Shown here: positions 20,645 through 28,811 of the stretch, piece after piece | Layout of the letters: each line of letters starts with the position of its first letter | Numbering within the stretch: the stretch's first letter is position 1 | Assembly (NCBI RefSeq): GCF_004571025.1 | Contig: NZ_SPQT01000015.1 | Span: 162,501-226,500 of the forward strand | Direction: 5' to 3' | Length of the DNA: 64,000 nucleotides | Origin: Bradyrhizobium niftali | GTDB lineage: Bacteria > Pseudomonadota > Alphaproteobacteria > Rhizobiales > Xanthobacteraceae | Notes under the pieces: model-generated | What the model saw: only the letters and a program-made list of their open reading frames with translations | Databases searched by the model: none | Told to the model about the DNA's origin: nothing | Position numbers and translations under genes: made by a program

Positions 20645-21523
20645 ATGCATATCGTCTGCCCCCATTGTACGACATCCTACGCCATCAAGCTTGCGAGCCT
20701 TGGGGCGAACGGGCGGACAGTCCGCTGCTCCCGGTGCAAGCAGACCTGGGTCGCCTATGCCGAGGATGCCATCGAGGAGGCGTCCGTCCCGGCCATGGCT
20801 GCGGCCAGCCAGGCCGACGACCAGTCCGATCTCGCCGAGCAGTGGAACTCCTACGCCAAGGACGACGGCGCCACCGACACGCCTGTCGTCGACAGCCCCT
20901 CCATCGCCAGCGACTGGCCGGAGGAGGACGCCAGGGAGACCGAGGACGAATGGTCGGCGGCGGCCCGGGACGCCGAGGATGAGGTCGCCGGCGCGCAGCA
21001 CCAGTCCTGGTTCCGCGGCCTGTTCAGCCGGCGCGGGGCGCGGGTGAGGCGTCAGGTCCCCACCGTGGCGCCGCGAAAGTCCCATTTCGGCCTGCCGACC
21101 GCCTGCGCCGCCATGGGCGCGCTGGTGCTGGCCCTGATCGTCTGGCGCGGCGACATGGTGCGGCTGCTGCCGCAGACCGCGGCCTTCTACAAGATGGTCG
21201 GCCTCGACGTTAACCTGCGCGGGCTGGCCTTCAAGGACGTCAAGCTCTCCAGCGAGACCGTTGACGGTAAACAGGTGTTGGTGATCGAGGGCGTCATCGT
21301 CGGCGAGGGCAAGAAGCCGCTCGACATCCCGCGGCTGCGCTTTGCGGTGCGCGACGCGCAGGGCGCGGAAATCTATGCCTGGAATGCGGTGCTGGAGCAG
21401 ACCGTGCTGCGGCCCGGCGAGCGCGCCTTCTTCCGCTCGCGCCTGGCCTCTCCGCCGCCGGAGGGCCGCAATATCGACGTTCGCTTCTTCAACCGGCGCG
21501 ACATTGCCGGCGGCAGCGTGTAA
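20645..21523 (+). CDS. MJ0042 zinc-ribbon membrane protein (DUF3426-like)
   Basis: A protein of 292 residues. It opens with a zinc ribbon (CPHCTTSYAI then CSRCKQTW), followed by an acidic low-complexity stretch, a transmembrane helix near residue 160 (ACAAMGALVLALIVW), and a C-terminal beta-rich domain resembling DUF3426. The start at 20645 puts the zinc ribbon at the N-terminus. The protein is usually found beside ftsEX and cpdR in Rhizobiales. Its role is unknown; the layout suggests a cytoplasmic metal-binding head and a periplasmic tail. Confidence 0.85.
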   Translation: MHIVCPHCTTSYAIKLASLGANGRTVRCSRCKQTWVAYAEDAIEEASVPAMAAASQADDQSDLAEQWNSYAKDDGATDTPVVDSPSIASDWPEEDARETEDEWSAAARDAEDEVAGAQHQSWFRGLFSRRGARVRRQVPTVAPRKSHFGLPTACAAMGALVLALIVWRGDMVRLLPQTAAFYKMVGLDVNLRGLAFKDVKLSSETVDGKQVLVIEGVIVGEGKKPLDIPRLRFAVRDAQGAEIYAWNAVLEQTVLRPGERAFFRSRLASPPPEGRNIDVRFFNRRDIAGGSV

Positions 21524-21570
21524 TCAGGCTCGCAAGGTCCGCACGGGAGGTTGGTCCCAAGGTTGGTCCC

Positions 21571-21945
21571 ATGCCAAAAATCTTGATCGCCGACGACGAG
21601 GATTCGATGCGCCAGTTGGTGGCGCGCGCCATCGCCATGGACGGGCACCAGACCGTGACCGCGCAGGACGGCGCCGAGGCGCTGGAGATCCTGACCCGCG
21701 AGGACGGCGCATTCGATTTGCTGCTCACCGACATCCAGATGCCGGTGATGGACGGCATCGCGCTGGCGCTCTCCGCCGCGCGCGATTTCCCCGACCTGAC
21801 CATCCTGCTGATGACCGGGTTTGCCGACCAGCGCGAGCGCGCCTCGAACCTCAACGCGCTGGTGCATGACGTCGTGACCAAACCGTTCTCGGTCGCCGAC
21901 ATCCGCACCGCAGTGGCGGACGCGCTGGCGGCGAAGAAGCGGTAG
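21571..21945 (+). CDS. cpdR: Response regulator CpdR
   Basis: A single-domain receiver of 124 residues. The acidic pocket is DDED (residues 8-11), the phospho-acceptor Asp54 in LLTDIQMP, the Thr in LMTGFAD, and Lys104 in VTKPFS. In Caulobacter and rhizobia CpdR, when unphosphorylated, guides ClpXP to its substrates and polar location, linking the CckA-ChpT relay to cell-cycle proteolysis. The assignment rests on length, motif details (MTGFAD) and the ftsE/zinc-ribbon neighbourhood. Confidence 0.9.
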   Translation: MPKILIADDEDSMRQLVARAIAMDGHQTVTAQDGAEALEILTREDGAFDLLLTDIQMPVMDGIALALSAARDFPDLTILLMTGFADQRERASNLNALVHDVVTKPFSVADIRTAVADALAAKKR

Positions 21946-22010
21946 CACGCGGCCGCCCTGGTCACGCGGGTTATGCCGCTGTGTCGTGACGTCGCCCCCC
22001 CACATTCGAT

Positions 22011-22156
22011 GTCGTCCTGGCGAAAGCCAGGACCCATACCGCGTGATTTATCTGTCAGAAAAGGACGGCGTACCGGGCGACGAGTCTTCGCCAAACCGCT
22101 CCCTGGGGTAATGGGTCCTGGCGCCCGTGCGCAATTGCGCACTAGGCCAGGACGAC
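22011..22156. repeat. Palindromic intergenic repeat, GTCGTCCTGG type
   Basis: GTCGTCCTGG at the left and CCAGGACGAC at the right are the outer arms, with AGGACCCAT and ATGGGTCCT inside. It fills most of the gap between cpdR and the converging DUF4175 pair. A minimal hairpin of the same arms is at 43445-43480. Confidence 0.85.
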
Positions 22157-22170
22157 GTTGGAGAGGCGGC

Positions 22171-23325
22171 TCAAAAATCCTTCAGCAACCGCTCGATATA
22201 ATCGAGCTCGATTTGCGGACGCGAGGTGTCCCCTAAGCGGCGGCGGAGTTCTTCGAGGATGCGGCGGACGCGCTGGGCGTCGATCTCGCCGGGGATCTTG
22301 ACCGTGTAGTCGTCGCTGAACTCGCGGCCGTGAAGCGGGCGACCGAGCGGATCGGTCTGATTGCCACCGCTCTGCTGGCGGCCGGCCCGGTTGCCCGGAC
22401 CATCGCCCTGCCCGTCACCATCGCCCTGCTGCATCGCCTCGGCCATCTTCTGCGCACCCTTGCGCATCGCTTCGAGAGCCTTGCCCTGCGAGTCCACGGC
22501 ACCATCCGCGTTGCCCTCGCCGAGCTTTGAGCCGGCATCGCCCATGGCACCGTCGGCGGTGTCCAGGCTGCCGTCATCATCGCCCTGGTCACCGTCCTGA
22601 TCGCCATCCTGGCCGGGCTGTCCCTGATCGCCCTGCTGACCTTTCTGCCCCTGTTGCCCTTTCTGGCCCTTTGGTCCCTTCTGCGTGAGGCCGCGCTTGG
22701 CGAGCTCGTCCTGCAACTTCTTCAGCCGGTCGCGCAGCGCCTGCTGGTCCTGCTGGAGGTCCGACATCGACTGGTCACCCTGCGGCTTGCCGCGCGAGCG
22801 GTCACGCCGGGAATCCTGGCCCTGCTTGTAGGTCTTGTCGCGCAATTGCTGCTGCTTGCGGATCATGTCGCTGAGCTCGTTGAGCGCCTGCTCCATGTCG
22901 CTGTCGCCGGATTGCCCGGGCTGCGCCATCTGGAGATTTTCCATGATCTGCGCCAACTGCTCGAGCATGCGCTGCGCCGCCTCGCGATTGCCTTCGCGCG
23001 CCGCTTTCTCGATCTGCTTCAGCAGGTCGTCCAGATCCCGCTGCGTGATGACGGAGCGATCGCGATTGGAGGACTGGTTTCTTTCCGTCGCGCGCTTGTA
23101 CTCCTCGAGCTTCTGAATGGCATCGGATTGGTTGCTCAGGCTGCGCCCGGACTCCTTCTGGCGGAGGTTATCGCCGGCATCCTGCATCGCCTTTTCCGCG
23201 CCATCGAGCAGCGCATCGGGATCCTGATCCTGCTGGGCAGCGACGGACGGCAGGCCTCCCAACAGGAAGGCGAGGCAGGCGATCGACATCGCCTTCAAGA
23301 CTGGCACGCGTGCTAGCTTCCGCAT
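22171..23325 (-). CDS. Exported low-complexity protein, C-terminal part of a DUF4175/TIGR02302 pair
   Basis: A protein of 384 residues with a signal peptide at its own ATG (AMSIACLAFLLGGLPSVAA). A Gln/Arg-rich coiled-coil-like region follows (LDDLLKQIEKAAREGNREAA), then Gly/Gln/Asp repeats (KGQKGQQGQKGQQGDQGQ) and a conserved-looking C-terminus (GREFSDDYTVKIPGEIDAQR). In many Rhizobiales the same C-terminal sequence seems to be the end of one long TIGR02302 protein; here it is separate and overlaps the upstream gene by 13 bases. Either the gene split and the second half has its own secretion signal, or this is the normal state in this genus. Function unknown. Confidence 0.75.
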   Translation of the reverse strand: MRKLARVPVLKAMSIACLAFLLGGLPSVAAQQDQDPDALLDGAEKAMQDAGDNLRQKESGRSLSNQSDAIQKLEEYKRATERNQSSNRDRSVITQRDLDDLLKQIEKAAREGNREAAQRMLEQLAQIMENLQMAQPGQSGDSDMEQALNELSDMIRKQQQLRDKTYKQGQDSRRDRSRGKPQGDQSMSDLQQDQQALRDRLKKLQDELAKRGLTQKGPKGQKGQQGQKGQQGDQGQPGQDGDQDGDQGDDDGSLDTADGAMGDAGSKLGEGNADGAVDSQGKALEAMRKGAQKMAEAMQQGDGDGQGDGPGNRAGRQQSGGNQTDPLGRPLHGREFSDDYTVKIPGEIDAQRVRRILEELRRRLGDTSRPQIELDYIERLLKDF

Positions 23326-25259
23326 TTCCGGTCCCGCGTAAACTGGTTGGCCCCGTCGTCCCCCGCCTTGGCCCGGTTGCTCGCCGACTTCCGATAGGCC
23401 TGAAGCTGCTGGCGCAATGCGTCCTGCTGCTGCGCCAGCTCCTCGAGCTGCTCGGGCGTCGCGTGCTGGGTCTTTTGTCGCAGCTCGACGGCCTTGTCGA
23501 GGATGAGCTGGACCTCCGCCGGGAACGGCTGCCGGGGACCCAGCGGATTTTGCTCGGCGCGCCGGGCAAGGTCGCGCACCTTGCCGGCCATGGCCTCGCG
23601 GAGCTTTTGCGTCAGCACCCGGATCTCGTCCTCGCTGGCACCGCGCTCCAGCGCCCGCTTGAGCGCGTCCTGCGCCGAGCGCAGCGCGGCGTTGACGCTG
23701 CCGGCGACACCGTCGTCCTCGATAGTGACCGCGAACGCCCACATGCTCGCCACCACGTCACGCATCGCGTCGTCGGTGCGGGCCGCCTCGAGCTGGAGCG
23801 CCAGGCTGCGCAGACCGAGATAGCAGCCGGCATCCGGGGTAAACAATTCGGGCGCGATCATCAGCGCGTCGAGCGCGGCGTAGACGTCGGAATTCTTGTT
23901 GGCGTCGAGCGCGAGGATGCGGCGCTGCTCGATCAGCGCGCGCGAGAGCGGGTTCGTGAACAGCCGCTCGGGCAGGCGCATGTTGAAGGGTTCGCTTCTG
24001 GCCTCGTTGCCGGCCTCGTCCTTGGCGGTGAGCCTCAGCGTGACGTCGGCGCCGGCATAGGGGTCCTCGCTGAGGTCCTTCACCGTCTGGCCGACGCCGT
24101 TGCGGGTGCGCGCATTCGGCAGCACCAGCGGGAATTGCGGCGGCTGGAACAGCGGCCGTGCGGCAGCCTTGGTATCGCCGTCCTTGCCGCCATCCTTCGC
24201 GCCATCCTTGGCATCGGCGGGGCGCAGGCCAAATTGCGCTTCGGCGCCGGTGACGCCGTAATCGTCCTCGATCTTGTAGGAGAGTTGAAGCGCACCGCGC
24301 GCCTGGCGCTCCGGATCCTTGGCCAACGCAATCGTCGGCGCGCGGTCCGGCGTTGCCGCAAACGCCCATTGCGGCTGGCCGGCGGGGGCGCGGACATGCG
24401 CGGTGCCGTCACCGGTGATGGCGAAATGCTTCTCGTTGGTGCCCTTGGGCGTGGCTTCGGTGGGGGCGACCTCCTTGAGGCCGCCGGAGACGACGACATC
24501 CAGGCTGCCGCCGGAGGAGCGCACGATCAGGGTCGAGCCGGCGGGAACGGCGAGCGGGCCGCCGGCGGGCAGCGCCGCGGCCTCCTTGTTGGCGGCCGAC
24601 AGGATCACCGGCGGCTTGCCGGTGTAGAGCGGCGGCGTGACCCAGGCATCGACGCGAACATTGGTCGGCGCCAGCACGCCGTTCCAGTCGAAGGCCGCGC
24701 CGAGCCGCATCGCGCGCTCGTTGCCGGCGGCGAAGAAGGTCGCAACCAGCATCACCATGACCAGCGCTCGCAGCGCCCAGGGATCGTGAAGCGCGAGCCG
24801 CGGGCGCGGCAGACCGGCGCGGATGCGCTTGAGCGAGGCCAGCGTACGCTCACGCTGCGCCTGCCACAGCGCCTTCGCGACAGGGTCCTGCGAGGTCAGC
24901 GTGTCCGTGAGCGTGGTGGCCGGGCGGTGACGGATGCCGGAGCCGCGGTCGAGCCGGCTCAAACCTTCCTCGCGGCTCGGCCAGCGGAAGCGAACCAGCG
25001 GGAACAGGGCGGCAATCGCGACGCCGGCGAAAACAACGAGACCAATGGCGCGGGCAAGGAACGGCAGCGCCAGCCAGAGACCGGCCCAGGACAGCGCCAG
25101 GAACAGGCCGACGACGGTCAGAAGCCGCGCCAGATTCGGCCAGGCACGCTCCCACGCGATGGCATATCTGGCCCGATCGAGGGCCTGCGCCAGCTTCAGC
25201 CGCGGCAGAGCGTCGCCATCGCGGATCGGGTCTGACGGGTCGGGGGTGACGCCGTTCAA
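23313..25259 (-). CDS. DUF4175/TIGR02302 family membrane protein (N-terminal part)
   Basis: A protein of 648 residues. Two or three transmembrane helices lie near the N-terminus (LLTVVGLFLALSWAGLWLAL; IGLVVFAGVAIAALF; ALVMVMLVATFFAAG). A large periplasmic region of beta-sandwich look follows (TNVRVDAWVTPPLYTGKPP), then a helical C-terminal part with Gln-rich segments (LEELAQQQDALRQQ). It belongs to DUF4175/TIGR02302. It is followed with a 13-base overlap by an exported protein that matches the tail of longer family members. The function is not known. Confidence 0.8.
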   Translation of the reverse strand: MNGVTPDPSDPIRDGDALPRLKLAQALDRARYAIAWERAWPNLARLLTVVGLFLALSWAGLWLALPFLARAIGLVVFAGVAIAALFPLVRFRWPSREEGLSRLDRGSGIRHRPATTLTDTLTSQDPVAKALWQAQRERTLASLKRIRAGLPRPRLALHDPWALRALVMVMLVATFFAAGNERAMRLGAAFDWNGVLAPTNVRVDAWVTPPLYTGKPPVILSAANKEAAALPAGGPLAVPAGSTLIVRSSGGSLDVVVSGGLKEVAPTEATPKGTNEKHFAITGDGTAHVRAPAGQPQWAFAATPDRAPTIALAKDPERQARGALQLSYKIEDDYGVTGAEAQFGLRPADAKDGAKDGGKDGDTKAAARPLFQPPQFPLVLPNARTRNGVGQTVKDLSEDPYAGADVTLRLTAKDEAGNEARSEPFNMRLPERLFTNPLSRALIEQRRILALDANKNSDVYAALDALMIAPELFTPDAGCYLGLRSLALQLEAARTDDAMRDVVASMWAFAVTIEDDGVAGSVNAALRSAQDALKRALERGASEDEIRVLTQKLREAMAGKVRDLARRAEQNPLGPRQPFPAEVQLILDKAVELRQKTQHATPEQLEELAQQQDALRQQLQAYRKSASNRAKAGDDGANQFTRDRKCGS

Positions 25260-25439
25260 TCAGCTCTCCAAGTTGCCCGGGAGAGAAGAGCGTATCACAA
25301 CGGCAGCACTGAGGCATCCGTTCCTGTACGGGAGACACCCCTTTTCCCGCATAACACGAGGACGTGACTGGCCCGCCGCAACCCCGTAATTTCCGCGCCG
25401 CCATCCAGGGACAAGCAAAGGGAAAACGAAGGAAACGCC

Positions 25440-25823
25440 ATGGACAAGAAGATGCACGACAAGGGCCTGGAAGTCCGCAAAGCGGTGCTGGGGGAAGCCT
25501 ATGTCAACAACGCCCTGAAGAACGTCGACGATTTCAACCGTCCGTTCCAGGAGATGCTCAACGAATATTGCTGGGGAACGGTGTGGGGCCGCGAGGAGCT
25601 GCCGCGCAAGACCCGCAGCATGCTCAACATCGCGATGATCGCGATTCTCAACCGCCAGCACGAATTCCGCGCGCATCTGAAGGGCGCTCTCACCAACGGC
25701 GTCACCCGCGACGAGATCCGCGAGATCCTGATGCAGGTCGCGATCTATGGCGGCATGCCAGCCGCAGTCGACAGTTTCCGCATCGCGCGCGAGGTGTTCG
25801 CGGAGATCGACGGGAAGGCGTGA
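25440..25823 (+). CDS. Carboxymuconolactone decarboxylase family protein
   Basis: A protein of 127 residues of the CMD/AhpD-like fold with the PcaC-type signature (RSMLNIAMIAILNRQHEFRA and later ILMQVAIYGGMPAAVD). PcaC removes CO2 from 4-carboxymuconolactone in protocatechuate degradation. No other pca gene is near, and the C-x2-C redox pair of AhpD is absent, so the true substrate is uncertain. The next gene downstream, a hydroxyacid dehydrogenase, is separated by a palindromic repeat. Confidence 0.85.
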   Translation: MDKKMHDKGLEVRKAVLGEAYVNNALKNVDDFNRPFQEMLNEYCWGTVWGREELPRKTRSMLNIAMIAILNRQHEFRAHLKGALTNGVTRDEIREILMQVAIYGGMPAAVDSFRIAREVFAEIDGKA

Positions 25824-25862
25824 GGGAGCGCGAGGGTGAGGGACGCAACATGTGTCCCCACC

Positions 25863-25980
25863 GTCGTCCCGGCCGGGGACCCATAACCACCGCCGGACAT
25901 GTTTACGGGAACTCGGAGTTACCGGCGCCGCACAATGACTCCTCCCTGGGGGTATGGGTCCCGGCCTTCGCCGGGACGAC
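25863..25980. repeat. Palindromic intergenic repeat, GTCGTCCCGG type
   Basis: GTCGTCCCGG and CCGGGACGAC are the outer arms; GGGACCCATA and TATGGGTCCC the inner. A second copy of the same family is at 26967-27099, so the intervening dehydrogenase gene is bracketed by two copies. Confidence 0.85.
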
Positions 25981-26039
25981 AGCGGAGGGTGGCGCGCAGC
26001 TTCGCTCTCAACAACGAATAATCAAAACAAGGAAACACC

Positions 26040-26948
26040 ATGGACATCGGATTCATCGGCCTCGGAAACATGGGTTTCCCGATGGCGCGGCGGCTGGTCG
26101 AGGCGGGCCACAAGCTCGTCGTGTTCGACACGCGCAAGGAGGTCGTCGACAAGCTCATCGCGCGCGGCGCGACGCCAGCGACATCACCGAAGGACGTGGC
26201 AGATCAGGTCGAGACCGTGATGGCGAGCCTGCCCTCGCTGCAAGCTTCGTTTGAAGTTGCAACGGGGACGAACGGCGTGATCGAGGGCAAGCGCGTCAAG
26301 CGCTTCATCGATCTGTCCACCGTCGGCTCGACGATGGCTTCGAAGATTCACGCCCTGCTCGCCAAGCGCGACATCGTGCAGATCGACTGCCCCGTCTCCG
26401 GCGGCGTCGGCGGCGCCGAGAAGGGCACGCTGGCGGTGATGGTGTCGGGGCCGAAGGCGGAGTTCGAGCTGCTGAAGCCCGCGCTCGATGTGATCGGAAA
26501 GGTGTTCTTCATCGGCGAGAAGCCGGGGTCTGCCCAGACCATGAAGCTCGCCAACAATTTCCTCTCGGCCACCGCGATCGTGGCGACGTCGGAAGCTGTC
26601 GTCATGGGAGTGAAGGCCGGGCTCGATCCCGCCGTGATGATCGACGTCATCAATGCCGGCTCGGGCATGAACACCGCGAGCCGCGACAAGTTTCCGCGCG
26701 CAGTGCTGCCGCGCACGTTCGATTTCGGCTTCGCCACGGGGCTGATGGTGAAGGACGTCCGCCTCGCGCTGGAGGAAATGAAGCAGCTCGGCCTGTCGAT
26801 GGAGGTCGCGGATGCCGTCGGGCGCCTGTGGGAGACCGTGATCAGCGCGGAAGGCGCCGATTCCGATTTCACCGCGGCGATCAAGCCGATCGAGAAGAAG
26901 GCGGGGGTAGTGGTTGGTAGGAAGACCGGCGGATTGGCGGGGAAGTAG
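26040..26948 (+). CDS. NAD(P)-dependent beta-hydroxyacid dehydrogenase
   Basis: An enzyme of 302 residues of the 3-hydroxyisobutyrate dehydrogenase/tartronate semialdehyde reductase family. The Rossmann site is IGFIGLGNMGFPMARRL, the substrate-binding segment DCPVSGGVGGAEKG, and the catalytic Lys is in MKLANNFLSA. It oxidises or reduces a 2- or 3-hydroxyacid; the exact substrate cannot be told. A purine-rich AAGGAAACACC lies just before the start. It is flanked on both sides by the same palindromic repeat family. Confidence 0.9.
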   Translation: MDIGFIGLGNMGFPMARRLVEAGHKLVVFDTRKEVVDKLIARGATPATSPKDVADQVETVMASLPSLQASFEVATGTNGVIEGKRVKRFIDLSTVGSTMASKIHALLAKRDIVQIDCPVSGGVGGAEKGTLAVMVSGPKAEFELLKPALDVIGKVFFIGEKPGSAQTMKLANNFLSATAIVATSEAVVMGVKAGLDPAVMIDVINAGSGMNTASRDKFPRAVLPRTFDFGFATGLMVKDVRLALEEMKQLGLSMEVADAVGRLWETVISAEGADSDFTAAIKPIEKKAGVVVGRKTGGLAGK

Positions 26949-26966
26949 CCGTCCCAATTTCAGCTC

Positions 26967-27099
26967 GTCGTCCCGGGGCGCGCGAAGCGCGAGCCCGGGA
27001 CCCATAACCACAGGGAGACGTTTGGCGAAGACTCGTAGTTACCAGTTCGCACCACAACCACTTCCTGTGGTTATGGGTCCCCGCCTTCGCGGGGACGAC
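26967..27099. repeat. Palindromic intergenic repeat, GTCGTCCCGG type, second copy
   Basis: Outer arms GTCGTCCCGGGGC and GCGGGGACGAC, inner arms CCCATAACCACAGG and CCTGTGGTTATGGG. It lies between the dehydrogenase and the converging lysA. Confidence 0.85.
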
Positions 27100-27138
27100 A
27101 GCAAGCGTGAGGCGCGACCTTACCGCACCTCACGCGCC

Positions 27139-28404
27139 TCACAGCCACGGCGCCGGCGTATCCATCGCGATCAGCTGCTCGACCTCGATGCGCGGGCGCA
27201 CCACGGCGTACTGGTCGCCCTTCACCAGCACCTCGGGCACCAGCGGCCGCGTATTATAGGTGCCGGCCTGCACGGCGCCATAGGCTCCGGCGGTCATAAT
27301 GGCGAGGAGATCGCCCGCCTTCGGCGTCGGCAGCGTGCGGTCGAGCGCGAGATAGTCGCCGGTCTCGCAGACCGGGCCGACGACGTCGGCCACCATCGTC
27401 GCCGCATCCCTGGCCGGCTGCGTCACCGGCAGGACGTCGTGATGGGCCTCATACAGCGTCGGGCGGATCAGGTCGTTCATCGCGGCGTCGATGATGACGA
27501 AATTCTTGCCGTCGCCGTGCTTCACATAGATCACCTTGGCGACCAGGATGCCGGCATTGCCGACGATCATGCGGCCCGGCTCGAACATCAGCGTGCAGCC
27601 GAGATTATGGCTGACGCGCTTGACCATGGCGGCATAGGCATCGGGCGCCGGCGGCGCCTCGCGGTCCATGTAATAGGGAATGCCGAGGCCACCGCCGAAA
27701 TCGACATGCGAGATGTCGTGGCCGTCGGAGCGCAGTGTCTGCACGAATTCGGAGAGGATGCGGAACGCCGTCTCCATCTTGGACAGGTCGGTGATCTGGC
27801 TGCCGATATGCACATCGGTGCCGGTCACCTGGATCCCGGGCAGCTTCGCCGCGCGCGCATAGACCTCGCGGGCATGCGCGATCGGGATGCCGAACTTGTT
27901 CTCGGACTTGCCGGTGGAGATCTTGGCATGCGTGCCGGCGTCGACATCGGGATTGACGCGCACGGAAATCCGCGCGGTCTTGCCCATCTCGGTCGCAAGG
28001 CGCGACAACAGCTCGAGCTCCGGCTCGGATTCGACGTTGAGACAGAGGATGTCGGCGGCGAGCGCAGCGCGCAGCTCTTCTTCCGTCTTGCCGACGCCGG
28101 AGAACAGGATCTTGCGGGCGGGAATGCCCGCGGCCAGCGCGCGCTTCAATTCACCGCCGGAGACCACGTCGGCGCCGGCGCCAAGCTTGGCGAGCGTACG
28201 CAGCACCGACTGGTTGGAGTTCGCCTTCATGGCGTAGCAGACCAGCACCTTCTCGCCGGCGAAAGCATCGGCGAAGACGCGGTAATGCCGCTCCAGCGTT
28301 GCGGTCGAATAGCAATAGAACGGCGTGCCGACGGTTGCAGCCAGCTCGGACAGGTTCACCGCCTCGGCGTGCAGCACGCCGTTGCGGTAGTCAAAATGGT
28401 TCAT
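27139..28404 (-). CDS. lysA: Diaminopimelate decarboxylase
   Basis: An enzyme of 421 residues, full length, that decarboxylates meso-diaminopimelate to lysine. The PLP lysine is Lys60 in VCYAMKANSN; HIGSQI follows in the barrel domain, and the GPVCETGDYL segment supplies the second-subunit catalytic Cys. It is the second gene of a two-gene unit with the lptM-like lipoprotein, 23 bases upstream, an arrangement widely conserved in proteobacteria. Confidence 0.96.
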   Translation of the reverse strand: MNHFDYRNGVLHAEAVNLSELAATVGTPFYCYSTATLERHYRVFADAFAGEKVLVCYAMKANSNQSVLRTLAKLGAGADVVSGGELKRALAAGIPARKILFSGVGKTEEELRAALAADILCLNVESEPELELLSRLATEMGKTARISVRVNPDVDAGTHAKISTGKSENKFGIPIAHAREVYARAAKLPGIQVTGTDVHIGSQITDLSKMETAFRILSEFVQTLRSDGHDISHVDFGGGLGIPYYMDREAPPAPDAYAAMVKRVSHNLGCTLMFEPGRMIVGNAGILVAKVIYVKHGDGKNFVIIDAAMNDLIRPTLYEAHHDVLPVTQPARDAATMVADVVGPVCETGDYLALDRTLPTPKAGDLLAIMTAGAYGAVQAGTYNTRPLVPEVLVKGDQYAVVRPRIEVEQLIAMDTPAPWL

Positions 28405-28427
28405 GGCGTTGGCTCAGTTGCCCCAGC

Positions 28428-28718
28428 CTATCTGCTGGGTTTGTCGTCCAGAAGCGGGTCGAGAATAAACGGTTTCTTTCTGCCGCGGGACGCCGCAGGG
28501 GCGGCGTCGGCCCCGTAGGTGGGATTGAACACGCTCGGCGTCTTCTGGGCTTCGGTCTCGGTGTCGGTCGGCGCAGCACCGTTGGGCGCGGGCACATTGG
28601 AGGCGGTCGGCGGCAAATCCAGCGGGCCCTTGCGGCCACAGCCGGCAAGCGCGAGCGCCGTCAGGCTCAAGACAATGATGGCCCACCCCGAGCCGGCCGG
28701 GCGAAACTTTGACGTCAC
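28428..28718 (-). CDS. lptM: LptM/YifL-type lipoprotein
   Basis: A lipoprotein of 96 residues. A hydrophobic signal ends in the lipobox LALAGCGRKGPLDLPP, and the CGRKGPL motif after the lipidated Cys is the signature of LptM (YifL). In E. coli this small protein aids maturation of the LptDE translocon. The rest is a low-complexity Pro/Thr region and a basic tail. It is placed immediately before lysA on the same strand, as is usual. Confidence 0.85.
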   Translation of the reverse strand: MTSKFRPAGSGWAIIVLSLTALALAGCGRKGPLDLPPTASNVPAPNGAAPTDTETEAQKTPSVFNPTYGADAAPAASRGRKKPFILDPLLDDKPSR

Positions 28719-28811
28719 GACGAAATCCCCACTACGCGGGCCGCACCATACAGAGATTGGCGCACTCTGGCGAGAGCCGGATGACCATGAAACATAAGCG
28801 AAATTTTGCCC

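Noticed and set aside
23310..25235. A 641-codon plus-strand frame opposite the DUF4175 gene
   Set aside because: Antisense shadow in GC-rich sequence.
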